22,008 nt of DNA from Deltaproteobacteria bacterium. GTDB taxonomy: Bacteria; Desulfobacterota; DSM-4660; Desulfatiglandales; B25-G16. The position numbers and the translations under genes were made by a program. The stretch's first letter is position 1. Every line of letters begins with the position of its first letter. Shown piece after piece: positions 1 through 7,612 of this stretch. The notes beneath the pieces are model-generated. The model made no database searches, had not been told where the DNA came from, and was given only the letters and a program-made list of their open reading frames with translations. Where the stretch lies: positions 1-22,008 of the forward strand of contig JAGYMO010000123.1 of the NCBI GenBank assembly GCA_018400255.1. Reading direction: 5' to 3'.

Positions 1-26
1 GAAAAACCCTCGCCTTTTAGGCGAAG
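1..26 (-). terminator. Rho-independent terminator of the recO/thiolase/DUF35 gene group
   Basis: Read on the minus strand, CTTCGCC (26-20) and GGCGAGG (14-8) form a 7-bp stem with one G-T wobble and a TAAAA loop. One G and then five T (6-2) follow. It lies 111 bp past the stop of the DUF35 gene, the last minus-strand gene here. The U-tract is short but well placed. Confidence 0.65.
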
Positions 27-51
27 ACTTTAGTTTAATAATTTTTACTGG

Positions 52-127
52 CAAAGGCACAAAGAAGAAATAATGCGCCTCAAAAACTCTGTGCCTTTGA
101 CCCTCAAGCTATCCCTTTTAGGGATAG
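52..127. repeat. Two inverted repeats in the 3' untranslated region of the DUF35 gene
   Basis: CAAAGGCACA (52-61) and TGTGCCTTTG (90-99) form a perfect 10-bp inverted repeat with a 28-nt loop. CTATCCC (109-115) and GGGATAG (121-127) form a perfect 7-bp hairpin with a 5-nt loop. Neither is followed by a T-run on either strand. They are probably transcript-stabilising or regulatory folds in front of the terminator at 1-26, not terminators themselves. The function is inferred only from position. Confidence 0.5.
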
Positions 128-136
128 TAGTTGACT

Positions 137-544
137 TTATGAAAAACTAAAAACTGGCCTCGCCTGATCACCTGGCGAAAATTTATCCCCTGGAAAAATC
201 TTGAAACCAACGCTCACATCTCTACCTATAAGGTCCATATTCGCAGATGCGGGATCGATATCAATAAGATTGCCCATTATCCAAGGACCTTCATCAAGCC
301 TTACAAGGACAATAATATAGGGTACTTCATTCTGTCTGCCCTCTGGCGCAACGCTAACATTGGTAAAGGTTACAATCTTTCCCTTTTTCTTCACTTCTAC
401 AACCTCTAAATCTGTACCACCGCATTCTTGGCAGGTCATCTTTGGTGGGGTCGTTATATTACCGCATGTTTTGCATTTAAGTCCTAACAATGTGCCTTTT
501 GTTAGTGCCTTGCTATAATCTTTAAATGTAAGTTTATAATCCAC
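137..544 (-). CDS. DUF35 Zn-ribbon / OB-fold protein, thiolase partner
   Basis: A 135-residue cytoplasmic protein of the DUF35 (OB-fold acyl-CoA-associated) family. An N-terminal rubredoxin-like zinc ribbon carries C24-x2-C27 and C38-x2-C41. From about residue 52 it continues as a beta-rich OB-fold containing VPYIIVLVRLDEGP. Such proteins are known partners of SCP2-type thiolases, for example BbsA with BbsB in anaerobic toluene degradation, where they help hold acyl-CoA. The start is GTG (542-544), supported by GAGGAGGG five bases upstream. That ribosome binding site sits just before and up against the thiolase stop, with a 12-bp gap, so the two genes are probably co-transcribed. All four cysteines are present, so zinc binding is expected. 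The substrate cannot be told. Confidence 0.9.
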   Translation of the reverse strand: MDYKLTFKDYSKALTKGTLLGLKCKTCGNITTPPKMTCQECGGTDLEVVEVKKKGKIVTFTNVSVAPEGRQNEVPYIIVLVRLDEGPWIMGNLIDIDPASANMDLIGRDVSVGFKIFPGDKFSPGDQARPVFSFS

Positions 545-556
545 TTTTTCCCTCCT

Positions 557-1729
557 CTACCAGCCTTTTTCCATTATTAGGGTACAAATAACACCGTCTC
601 CGCCCAGGGTGTCTGTAAGGCCAATTTTTGCCCCTTCGACCTGTCTCTCGCCAGCCTCACCTCTCAGTTGATGGTATATCTCGCTAACCTGTGAGGCACC
701 AGTCGCCCCTATAGGATGACCCTTTGCCTTTAAACCGCCCGAAACATTTATTGGTATTTTCCCCCCTATTTTTGTTTCACCCTTTTCCCATGCCTCTCCA
801 GCCTTTCCAAATTCAAAGAATCCAAGGCTTTCTGCCGCTATTAAGCTCGCTATAGAAAAACAATCGTGAAGCTCGCATAAGTCAACATCAGAAGGTTTTA
901 TCCCAGCTAGGTCATAGGCCTGCTTTGCAGATTCCTCTCTCGCCCTAAGTCTTGGCAGGTCATCTTTTTGCGCGCTAAGACGTCCAGACGATGCTTGACC
1001 TATGCCAGTAATAAAAACTGGTTTATCGGTTAGTTCCTTAGCCTTTTCCTCAGAGACAAGAACAAGCGCCGCTGCTCCATCTGAAAAAGGACAGCAGTCA
1101 AGTAATTGCAACGGAGATGTAACCATAAACCCGTTTAAAACATCCTCTTTTGTTATCTCTTTATGGAATTGTGCCTTAGGATTTGACATCCCATAGGCGT
1201 GAGATTGAACGGAAACTTGGGCCATCTGCTCTTTAAGCCGCTCGAGAGGAACTCCATATTTATGTGAATAAAGATGTGCCAACATTGCAAACATTGCCGG
1301 AAATGTCAATCCAGCAGGATATTCATAGTGACTATCGGTAAACATGGCAAATGTTCTGGTTGCAAGGGATGTCCCCATGCTCGCTGCCCTCTCAACACCT
1401 CCAACTAAAACAACATCATAAAACCCTGATGCAACCCAGATAAATGCATCTCGCACAGCTAAGGATGATGATGCACACGCACCCTCGAACCGGGTAGCCG
1501 GTATATGAAAGGCGCCAATATCGTTAGCTGCATATGATTGCATCATGGCCTGCCCTTCAGAAAAATCCCCTAAGCAATTCCCAAGGTAAAGGGCCTGCAT
1601 GTCTTTTGACTTCAAGCCAGCCTCGTTGATTGCATCCATTGCAGCCTCGGAAAATAGCTCTATGGATGTCTTTTCCGTAGCAAATGTAAATGGTGTATGG
1701 CCTGTTCCAACTATAGCTACTTTTCTCAA
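557..1729 (-). CDS. SCP2-type thiolase / acetyl-CoA acetyltransferase family
   Basis: A 390-residue thiolase of the sterol-carrier-protein-x type, which lacks an SCP2 domain. The likely nucleophilic cysteine is C85 in FEGACASSS. The ELHDCFS motif (H288, D289, C290) and the GHPIGATG motif (H338) supply the remaining active-site residues. The reaction is expected to be CoA-dependent cleavage of a 3-ketoacyl-CoA, or the reverse condensation, in the cytoplasm. The start is a TTG codon (1727-1729) preceded by AAAGGGGG about 8 bases upstream, and no ATG is closer to the expected N-terminus RKVAIVGTG. The DUF35 gene directly downstream argues for a two-subunit complex like BbsAB, but chain or ring specificity is not visible. 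recO lies upstream with a 167-bp gap that holds a possible promoter. Confidence 0.92.
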   Translation of the reverse strand: MRKVAIVGTGHTPFTFATEKTSIELFSEAAMDAINEAGLKSKDMQALYLGNCLGDFSEGQAMMQSYAANDIGAFHIPATRFEGACASSSLAVRDAFIWVASGFYDVVLVGGVERAASMGTSLATRTFAMFTDSHYEYPAGLTFPAMFAMLAHLYSHKYGVPLERLKEQMAQVSVQSHAYGMSNPKAQFHKEITKEDVLNGFMVTSPLQLLDCCPFSDGAAALVLVSEEKAKELTDKPVFITGIGQASSGRLSAQKDDLPRLRAREESAKQAYDLAGIKPSDVDLCELHDCFSIASLIAAESLGFFEFGKAGEAWEKGETKIGGKIPINVSGGLKAKGHPIGATGASQVSEIYHQLRGEAGERQVEGAKIGLTDTLGGDGVICTLIMEKGW

Positions 1730-1789
1730 TGTATTTTCCCCCTTTCAAAAAAATTTATGAAAATTATCAATCGTTACAATATATTAAAA

Positions 1790-1818
1790 ACAATATTAGG
1801 TAAAGGAAATTATCTCAA
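1790..1818 (-). promoter_or_regulatory. Possible sigma-70-type promoter for the thiolase/DUF35 pair
   Basis: On the minus strand, TTGAGA (1818-1813, five of six matches to TTGACA) is separated by exactly 17 bp from TATTGT (1795-1790, four of six matches to TATAAT). Transcription would begin near 1783 and leave a leader of about 50 nt before the TTG start. AT-rich DNA gives chance matches, so this is tentative. Confidence 0.35.
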
Positions 1819-1896
1819 TATCGTTAAAATTCTAGCGGTCCAAGAAAATCTTTGAGAATTACTAAGAGACATTGTTGAAAAATTTAAAATAATTAC

Positions 1897-2637
1897 TCAA
1901 ACATACTTTGAGGATTTTAAACGCCTCCCTAAATGATGTTCTACATGTAATCTCAATGCCTCTTTTAATTCTACTATCACATCCTCTTTTAAATTCAATT
2001 TATCAGTTAAAGGTATTTCTGGAGACTGAATCATTTCAAGAAAATGGACTGAATCTGGATTAAGCCCTGGCATTAATGAAGTCTCTTTTCCGCATGACAT
2101 ACATGTCAGTGAACCAGCTGAGGGATCAAATAAAGCCCTGCCCTTCCCTTTATAAGACCTCCCGCAAATACTGCACTTAGACAGGTTAATCCCAAACCCC
2201 CCAATCCTCATGGCCTGTGCTTGAAAAATAATGAGTATTTTCTCAGGATCCTGCTTATCTGAAAGTGCACCCAAGGCAAATTTCAACAAATTAAACAATT
2301 CTATATTCTGAATATTTGCTGGAAACAAGATTTCCGTTATTTCAACAATATAACTTGCATTTGATAGAACTGTGTAACTGGATCTAATCCCTGGATAACC
2401 GTCCACCAGGTCGCATGAGTCAATCCAAGCAAGTTCTCTGTTACTTTTCTCTTTGAATGCCAGGTTAACAAGGGAAAAAATATTCAGAGAATTAACAAAT
2501 CTCTTAGAACTCCTCCTTGCACCCTTTGCTATACCCTTTATATTTCCGTAATGATTAGAAAATGCTGTTACTATAAGATCAGATTCCCCAAAATCTCTTG
2601 TCCTTAAAATAATAGCCTCTGATTTTTTTGACTCCAT
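1897..2637 (-). CDS. recO: DNA repair protein RecO
   Basis: RecO anneals single strands and loads RecA with RecR in the RecFOR recombinational repair pathway. The N-terminus SEAIILRTRDFGESDLIVTAF is the family's OB-fold signature. A four-cysteine zinc finger (CSIC and CMSC, 21 residues apart) lies in the C-terminal half. The length of 246 residues is normal for the family. I chose the ATG at 2635-2637 because MESKKSEAIILR matches usual RecO starts. The frame is open to a TTG at 2653-2655, but that adds six atypical residues and has no clear ribosome binding site. A TATAAT sequence (2652-2647, minus) overlaps this upstream stretch and, if used as a -10 box, would make the shorter start the only possible one. 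The gene is a housekeeping neighbour, functionally unrelated to the transport genes. Confidence 0.9.
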   Translation of the reverse strand: MESKKSEAIILRTRDFGESDLIVTAFSNHYGNIKGIAKGARRSSKRFVNSLNIFSLVNLAFKEKSNRELAWIDSCDLVDGYPGIRSSYTVLSNASYIVEITEILFPANIQNIELFNLLKFALGALSDKQDPEKILIIFQAQAMRIGGFGINLSKCSICGRSYKGKGRALFDPSAGSLTCMSCGKETSLMPGLNPDSVHFLEMIQSPEIPLTDKLNLKEDVIVELKEALRLHVEHHLGRRLKSSKYV

Positions 2638-2655
2638 GGCATTCACATTATACAA

Positions 2656-3213
2656 ATTTCACTGCCCATAAAGATAAAAAAATTCCATATTTTTTACATT
2701 TATTTTTAGGCATAGAGACGTTTATCAATATTTGAATCTGGTTTTTGCATTCTTCATCACTCGGTTTATATATCTTACAATTTCCGAGTAATCATGAAGG
2801 GCACTGTTTATAAAAACAATCTAGCAAAATATCTTGACTCGAAGATTTCCAATTAGTGTTAAGGGTATCATACCTGACTGGATAGCAGTCGCATTGAAAT
2901 AGTTAAGCCACATATATATTCCTGCGAAACATCAAATCCATAAGCGCTAAAATAAATAATGCAAAAATGACTAAAATCTTGGCATACCCGTGTCCAAAGG
3001 CTTTCTTTGAACTTACGTAACAACAAGATACCAGCAACACCCTTTTTATATTACTCTTAGTAACGGACAATTCAACATGAAAGTAAATCAATAAGCGTCA
3101 TTTTTTTATTGATAACTTTAGCTTTTTTGTCTTTAATAGCCTTCAGCAACCTTTCCTTTTGCGTTTTTATGAATTAAGAAAATACTACATGAATAATACT
3201 AAGGAAACATAGA
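2656..3213. other. 558-bp intergenic stretch with short, possibly decayed minus-strand fragments
   Basis: No convincing gene is present between recO and the divergent plus-strand gene. On the minus strand a 62-codon frame (2903-3091, TTG start, one hydrophobic stretch) has no ribosome binding site. In another frame, 2868-3050 is open for 60 codons without a usable start and contains DFSHFCIIYFSAYGFDVSQEY. A third run, 2725-2820, ends in SEIVRYINRVMKNAKTRFKY. The last two read like protein more than chance sequence, so this may be the remains of one or more inactivated genes. I do not recognise the family. No tRNA, terminator or clear repeat was found. Confidence 0.4.
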
Positions 3214-4683
3214 ATGATACGATTAAATCATTTTTTAGACGAATTTTTTTGGCCAAACTCACTGGCGATAGTTGGTGCAACCAATAACCATTTAAAAATG
3301 AACTTTCGCATATTAGAAAATCTCATAACCCTGAAATTTAAAGGCCGGATCTATCCCGTAAACATGCATGCCCATAATATTTTAGGTATTAAGGCATTTT
3401 CGCGACTTCAAGATATAAAAGAGACTGTAGATCTTGTTATTTCTGCTGTACCTGCATCCAATACAATGGACATTGTAAAGGAATGTAATTTGATAGGAGT
3501 TAAAAGACTGGTTATAATCACAGGAGGCTTTTCAGAAGGTGGAGATGAAGGAAAAAGGCTAGCCCAGGAAATAGCTTCATTCGTTAAAGAAAATGACATC
3601 CGCACCCTTGGACCCAATACGTTAAGCCCTATCAACACGGGCAATAACCTGGTGATTAGTTTTAATCCTATAAAAAAATTGAAACGCGGAGGTTTATCTT
3701 TCGCCTTTCAGTCAGGGTTCTACGAGCCCAAGCTGAACTGGATATTTGCCCATCTCGGTATTAACAAAATGATAGATATGGGTAATAAAATGGATATCAA
3801 TGAGGTAGATGTCTTAGGATATTTTCTTAGAGACCCCAGCACCAAAGTCATTGCTATGCACATAGAAAGCCTTCATGGTAGCGGCAAAGAATTTTTCAAC
3901 CTCCTTAGATCCACTACCAGAGAAAAACCTGTTATTATACTCAAGTCCGGACATACAAATGCAGGCTCCCAGGCAGCCGCCTCACATACAGGTTCCATTG
4001 CAAATGAAAATGACCTCATTTTTGATAGTCTCATTAGACAAGCAGGTGCAATTCGTGCAAAAAATATTGATCAATTTTTTGACTTTGCCAAGGCCTTTGA
4101 TTTTCTCCCGCTACCCAAAGGAAACAAGGCTGCCATCATTATGCTGTCAGGGGGGGAGGGCGTAATGGCAACTGATTCATGTGAGATTAATGGCCTTAAG
4201 GTAGCAAAACTGAATTCTGGTACGTATCAGAAACTAAAAGGAATTTTACCTCCCTGGAAAATACCCCTCAATCCTTTCGACGCAGGGGTCTGCATGGAGT
4301 TCCACCTCTCTGAACTAAAAGAATTTTTTAGCAACCTCAGTTCTATACCTGAGGATGAGAATGTAGACTGCACAATAATGCAAATGCCTCCTGACATTTC
4401 CTATTTTCTTTCGTCAAATCCTGATTTCTCAGAGGAAATGATCAAGTATCTTCATGACCAATATATTCAATCAATCTTAAACATGAAACTAAACGGGAAG
4501 CCTTTTGCCATGTGGTGTTCCACAATGGATGAAAAAGAAATGAGAGTAGTTCGAGTATTGGAATCTCACTCTTTACCAATTTTCCAATCATCGGAACGTG
4601 CGATAAAAGCCCTTTCAGCAACGTATCAATATAACAGATATAGATCTGAACATATTGATATATCTAAAAATGATTATGCATAA
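3214..4683 (+). CDS. ADP-forming acyl-CoA synthetase, alpha-subunit-like (CoA-binding / ligase-CoA domains)
   Basis: A 489-residue cytoplasmic protein related to the alpha part of NDP-forming acetyl-CoA synthetase (ACD), which interconverts acyl-CoA, ADP and phosphate with acid, ATP and CoA. An N-terminal Rossmann CoA-binding domain (about 10-140) has SLAIVGAT and TLGPNTLSPINTG. It is followed by succinyl-CoA-ligase-like flavodoxin domains with FQSG and MGNKMDINEVDVL. AAASHTGS places H258 where ACD alpha subunits carry the phosphorylated histidine. The ATP-grasp beta domain is absent from this protein and from the window, so a partner must be elsewhere or the role differs. GNK, SHTG and PLNPFD motifs suggest an active fold. 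The ATG is preceded by AAGGAA 7 bases upstream. An MFS gene follows 51 bp downstream and is probably co-transcribed. Confidence 0.82.
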   Translation: MIRLNHFLDEFFWPNSLAIVGATNNHLKMNFRILENLITLKFKGRIYPVNMHAHNILGIKAFSRLQDIKETVDLVISAVPASNTMDIVKECNLIGVKRLVIITGGFSEGGDEGKRLAQEIASFVKENDIRTLGPNTLSPINTGNNLVISFNPIKKLKRGGLSFAFQSGFYEPKLNWIFAHLGINKMIDMGNKMDINEVDVLGYFLRDPSTKVIAMHIESLHGSGKEFFNLLRSTTREKPVIILKSGHTNAGSQAAASHTGSIANENDLIFDSLIRQAGAIRAKNIDQFFDFAKAFDFLPLPKGNKAAIIMLSGGEGVMATDSCEINGLKVAKLNSGTYQKLKGILPPWKIPLNPFDAGVCMEFHLSELKEFFSNLSSIPEDENVDCTIMQMPPDISYFLSSNPDFSEEMIKYLHDQYIQSILNMKLNGKPFAMWCSTMDEKEMRVVRVLESHSLPIFQSSERAIKALSATYQYNRYRSEHIDISKNDYA

Positions 4684-4734
4684 AAAATTCGTGTAATCAT
4701 ATAAATCCTAAAAAGGCTTTAGGAAGATATTTTT

Positions 4735-5967
4735 ATGAAAGAAAGATACCTTATACACTGGGCATGGATCATTACTGCAACCTGCTTTGTTAATCTTTTT
4801 ATAAATTATTCTGTCCGATTAGGCTATAGTGTTGTTCTCCCTGAGATGATTAGGGACTTAGGTTTTAACCGCACAGCGGGGGGCTCCATTTTCAATGCCT
4901 ATCTATTTTCCTACATTTTAATAACTCCTTTCACAGGATATTTAACAGATAAATATGGCGGCAGGCTTGTAATTTCAATCTGTTGCTTTATCTTAGGCGC
5001 AGGCGTTATCTTGATGGGAACAGTGAAAGAACTATGGGAAGCCTGCGTTTTTTACGCCATCGTCGGTTTAGGTGCCACTGGCATGTGGACTCCGATAATT
5101 ACCTTAGTCCAGCGTTGGTTTGTTATAAATCGCAGAGGCATGGCTCTTGGGATACTATCAACAGGCTACGGATTTGGCTTTGCCTTTATGGGAATCGGAT
5201 TTCCATGGATAGTAAACCACCTTAACTGGCGCTATTCATGGTACTTTCTTGGCATCGCTGCACTCTTCATGGTTGTGATAAATGCTATATTTTTGAGAAG
5301 CAGCCCTGAACTAAAAGGCTTCTTGCCCTGGGGTCAAAAGGAACCTATTGTCTTCATTAAATCGGAAGATAAGCTTGATTCAGGAACAATAAATCTTTCT
5401 GGCGTATTCAAAGAAAAGACCTTCTGGCTTATAGGCTTATCTTATACTTGTATCTCATATAGCCTGTACGGGATAACTACGTTTATGGTTGATTATGCCA
5501 AGTACCAATTGGTAATGCCATTAGAAAAGGCCAGCCTTCTGGCTACCATACATGGCATATGTCAAATTATAGGGGTTTTAACAATCTTACCCTTGTCAGA
5601 CTACCTTGGCCGAAGAAAGACAATTATCATTTCCAATTCATTCATCACAGCTTCATTAATAGGTATAATCTTGGCTGGCCATTCTTGGGCACCATTTTAT
5701 TTTCTTGTTGGTATTATGGCTATTTTTTATGGTGCTACGTTTCCTATATACGGAGCATGCGCTGGTGATTATTTCAAAAAAGAGGTTATGGGCACAGTCA
5801 TCGGCACCTGGACATTATTTTATGGTTCAGGTGCTATTTTGGTTCATTGGGTAACCGGTATCTTACGGGATACAACAGGTAATTATGATCAAGCTTTTAT
5901 CATTGATTCTGCAATGGCTGTACTGGCAGTCTTCTTAATAGCTGCTGTTAAAAATTCTAAATATTGA
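4735..5967 (+). CDS. MFS transporter, oxalate/monocarboxylate-type
   Basis: A 410-residue inner-membrane protein with about twelve hydrophobic segments in two six-helix halves and a hydrophilic loop around residues 190-225. MFS motif A occurs in both halves: GYLTDKYGGR (68-77) and LSDYLGRRKT (287-296). QRWFVINRRGMALGI (126-140) resembles the conserved segment of the oxalate:formate antiporter and monocarboxylate transporter families. A small organic anion substrate is therefore likely, which fits the CoA-ligase-like gene just upstream, but this is inference. The ribosome binding site AGGA lies about 10 bases before the ATG inside a 6-bp hairpin (CCTAAA 4707-4712, TTTAGG 4718-4723). The gene ends 50 bp before the terminator shared with the convergent ligase gene. 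Confidence 0.88.
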   Translation: MKERYLIHWAWIITATCFVNLFINYSVRLGYSVVLPEMIRDLGFNRTAGGSIFNAYLFSYILITPFTGYLTDKYGGRLVISICCFILGAGVILMGTVKELWEACVFYAIVGLGATGMWTPIITLVQRWFVINRRGMALGILSTGYGFGFAFMGIGFPWIVNHLNWRYSWYFLGIAALFMVVINAIFLRSSPELKGFLPWGQKEPIVFIKSEDKLDSGTINLSGVFKEKTFWLIGLSYTCISYSLYGITTFMVDYAKYQLVMPLEKASLLATIHGICQIIGVLTILPLSDYLGRRKTIIISNSFITASLIGIILAGHSWAPFYFLVGIMAIFYGATFPIYGACAGDYFKKEVMGTVIGTWTLFYGSGAILVHWVTGILRDTTGNYDQAFIIDSAMAVLAVFLIAAVKNSKY

Positions 5968-6017
5968 CCATTTATAAAACACGTTGTTATTGCGACGCTT
6001 CGCATGTACTTCTAACG

Positions 6018-6048
6018 AAAAAAAAGCCCCATCCTTCAGGATGGGGCT
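6018..6048 (-). terminator. Strong rho-independent terminator at the end of cassette A
   Basis: AGCCCCATCC (6025-6034) and GGATGGGGCT (6039-6048) form a perfect 10-bp GC-rich stem with a 4-nt loop. On the minus strand a run of T follows directly (the plus-strand A-run at 6018-6025). This is a textbook terminator 30 bp past the stop of the short ligase gene. The same hairpin may also stop plus-strand transcripts from the MFS gene, though the T-run on that side is poor. Confidence 0.92.
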
Positions 6049-6077
6049 ATGAATTTTAATCTTAGTCCGGCACCTTT

Positions 6078-7598
6078 TTATTCGTTTCCTCCGTACATCT
6101 CTTTAACCTTTAACCTATCAGGAGATCCGTCCTCAAGGAGCGGAAAACTTTTGACAAACTCCACGTATTGGGGTTTCTTATATCTGGCTATGCGTTTACC
6201 AACGAAATCTATAAGCTCCTGTGGTTCAAGGCTGCTTCCTTCCTTCAACTCACATACGGCCTTTATCGCTTCCTTCCATTTAGGATCAGGCACTCCAAAT
6301 ACCACAGTTTGCGCAACTGCCGGATTTTCAAGTATTATCTTTTCTACCTCAGCCGGGTAAACATTCTCTCCTCCAGGCTTAATGAGCTCTTTTTCAGCTT
6401 TTCGTCCGGCATACCACAGAAAACCCTCTTCATCGAAACGCCCTTGATCACCCGTATGATGCCAGCCCTCCCTGAATGTATAAGCTGTTTCTTCAGGCAG
6501 ATCCCAATAGCCCTTAAAAACCATAGGCCCCTTAACAACAATCTCACCTATACTGCCAATTTCAACCTCGTTATCATATTCATCAAAAAGCCTTACATCT
6601 GCAAGGGGCAAAGGCCTTCCCGCAGACCCAGGCTTTTCATTGTATGGTGAAATAGTTACCAGGGCTGAAACCTCTGTCTGGCCATAAACTACAAAAAAGT
6701 CACCACCTGTTTCCCTTTGATATCTTTCTATAGTCTCAGGGCTGTCCAGGCCAGCTACCATCTTCAGGGTTTTAATATCCTTCCCCGTCTTTTTTTGGCT
6801 ATCAAGTATTGATGCTAAAATAGGGGCAAAGTCAAATAACATTGTAACCTGTTTTTCCTGAATGACATCCACTGCCTGGTCTGCATCAAACTTACTCACA
6901 TTGATGTTAACAGCCCCTGCATGAAATGCCGTCGCAGCAATAAACAATCCTCCGACATGAAAAAGGGGAAGTATATTTAAATGAACATCTTCTTTATGCA
7001 CATCAAATAAATAGCTAAACTGTGTTGTGGCCGATAGAATGTTTCTGTGGGTTACAATTGCACCTCTAGGCTTACCCTCCACTGCGGCTGTATGTATAAT
7101 AACCAGACCGTCATCTGAATCTACCTCTTCCAAGATAAAATCAGCGTCATTATCAATCAGCCTGTTAAAACCCTCAAAAGAGCCACCACCACTAAGGTTA
7201 TAAAATTTGTCCACAGATAAAAGTTTGTCTTTCTGTCCTTCTATAAGTTGCTGGAATTCTGGGTCAGCAAAAACAAATCGTGGTCCTGCATCTACAAGAT
7301 TATTGCTTACCTCATCTGCAGACAAGCGCCAGTTTATAGCAATTATAATAAGACCCAATGCAGAGGCTGCACCATAAAGCAAAAAATACTCAAGGCTGTT
7401 CTTTCCCAATATACCTATCCGGTCCCCCTTCTTTGCTCCGATATCCTGCAGCCCTTTTGCAAGATGATCAACCAAATTTCTAAACTCACCGAATGTTATA
7501 TCCCGTCCATCAGATAATTCCAACCACGCCTGTCTTTTAGTAAAACATCTGCCATTCCGCCTTATAACATCGTAAAAAGTAAAATCATACAGACCCAT
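6078..7598 (-). CDS. AMP-dependent acyl/aryl-CoA synthetase-like protein with atypical ATP and A10 motifs
   Basis: A 506-residue member of the ANL (acyl-CoA synthetase / AMP-ligase) superfamily of normal length. Recognisable parts are VVYGQTEVS (A5, 303-311), HTGD (A7, 381-384), and the hinge and A8 region AGRKAEKELIKPGGENVYPAEVE (397-419). Two key elements are unusual. The Ser/Thr/Gly-rich P-loop is replaced by IIHTAAVEGKPRGAI (167-181). The A10 region reads FPLLEDGSPDRLK (485-497), with Ser492 where the catalytic lysine of adenylation normally sits. It may be a specialised subfamily, use another lysine (K497 or K499), or be impaired in acyl-adenylate formation. The ATG follows AGGAGAT by 5 bases. 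Only 14 bp separate it from livF, so it is the last gene of cassette A. Its substrate should relate to the transporter's cargo. Confidence 0.88.
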   Translation of the reverse strand: MGLYDFTFYDVIRRNGRCFTKRQAWLELSDGRDITFGEFRNLVDHLAKGLQDIGAKKGDRIGILGKNSLEYFLLYGAASALGLIIIAINWRLSADEVSNNLVDAGPRFVFADPEFQQLIEGQKDKLLSVDKFYNLSGGGSFEGFNRLIDNDADFILEEVDSDDGLVIIHTAAVEGKPRGAIVTHRNILSATTQFSYLFDVHKEDVHLNILPLFHVGGLFIAATAFHAGAVNINVSKFDADQAVDVIQEKQVTMLFDFAPILASILDSQKKTGKDIKTLKMVAGLDSPETIERYQRETGGDFFVVYGQTEVSALVTISPYNEKPGSAGRPLPLADVRLFDEYDNEVEIGSIGEIVVKGPMVFKGYWDLPEETAYTFREGWHHTGDQGRFDEEGFLWYAGRKAEKELIKPGGENVYPAEVEKIILENPAVAQTVVFGVPDPKWKEAIKAVCELKEGSSLEPQELIDFVGKRIARYKKPQYVEFVKSFPLLEDGSPDRLKVKEMYGGNE

Positions 7599-7612
7599 AT
7601 TCTATCTCCTTG

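Noticed and set aside
2903..3091. 62-codon minus-strand frame with a hydrophobic segment
   Set aside because: It starts with TTG, has no ribosome binding site and lies in a poorly coding stretch. Another frame over the same bases looks more protein-like.
6168..6650. Plus-strand 160-codon open frame inside the short ligase gene
   Set aside because: It is antisense to a well-supported gene, has no family features and is a shadow of the ligase coding pattern.
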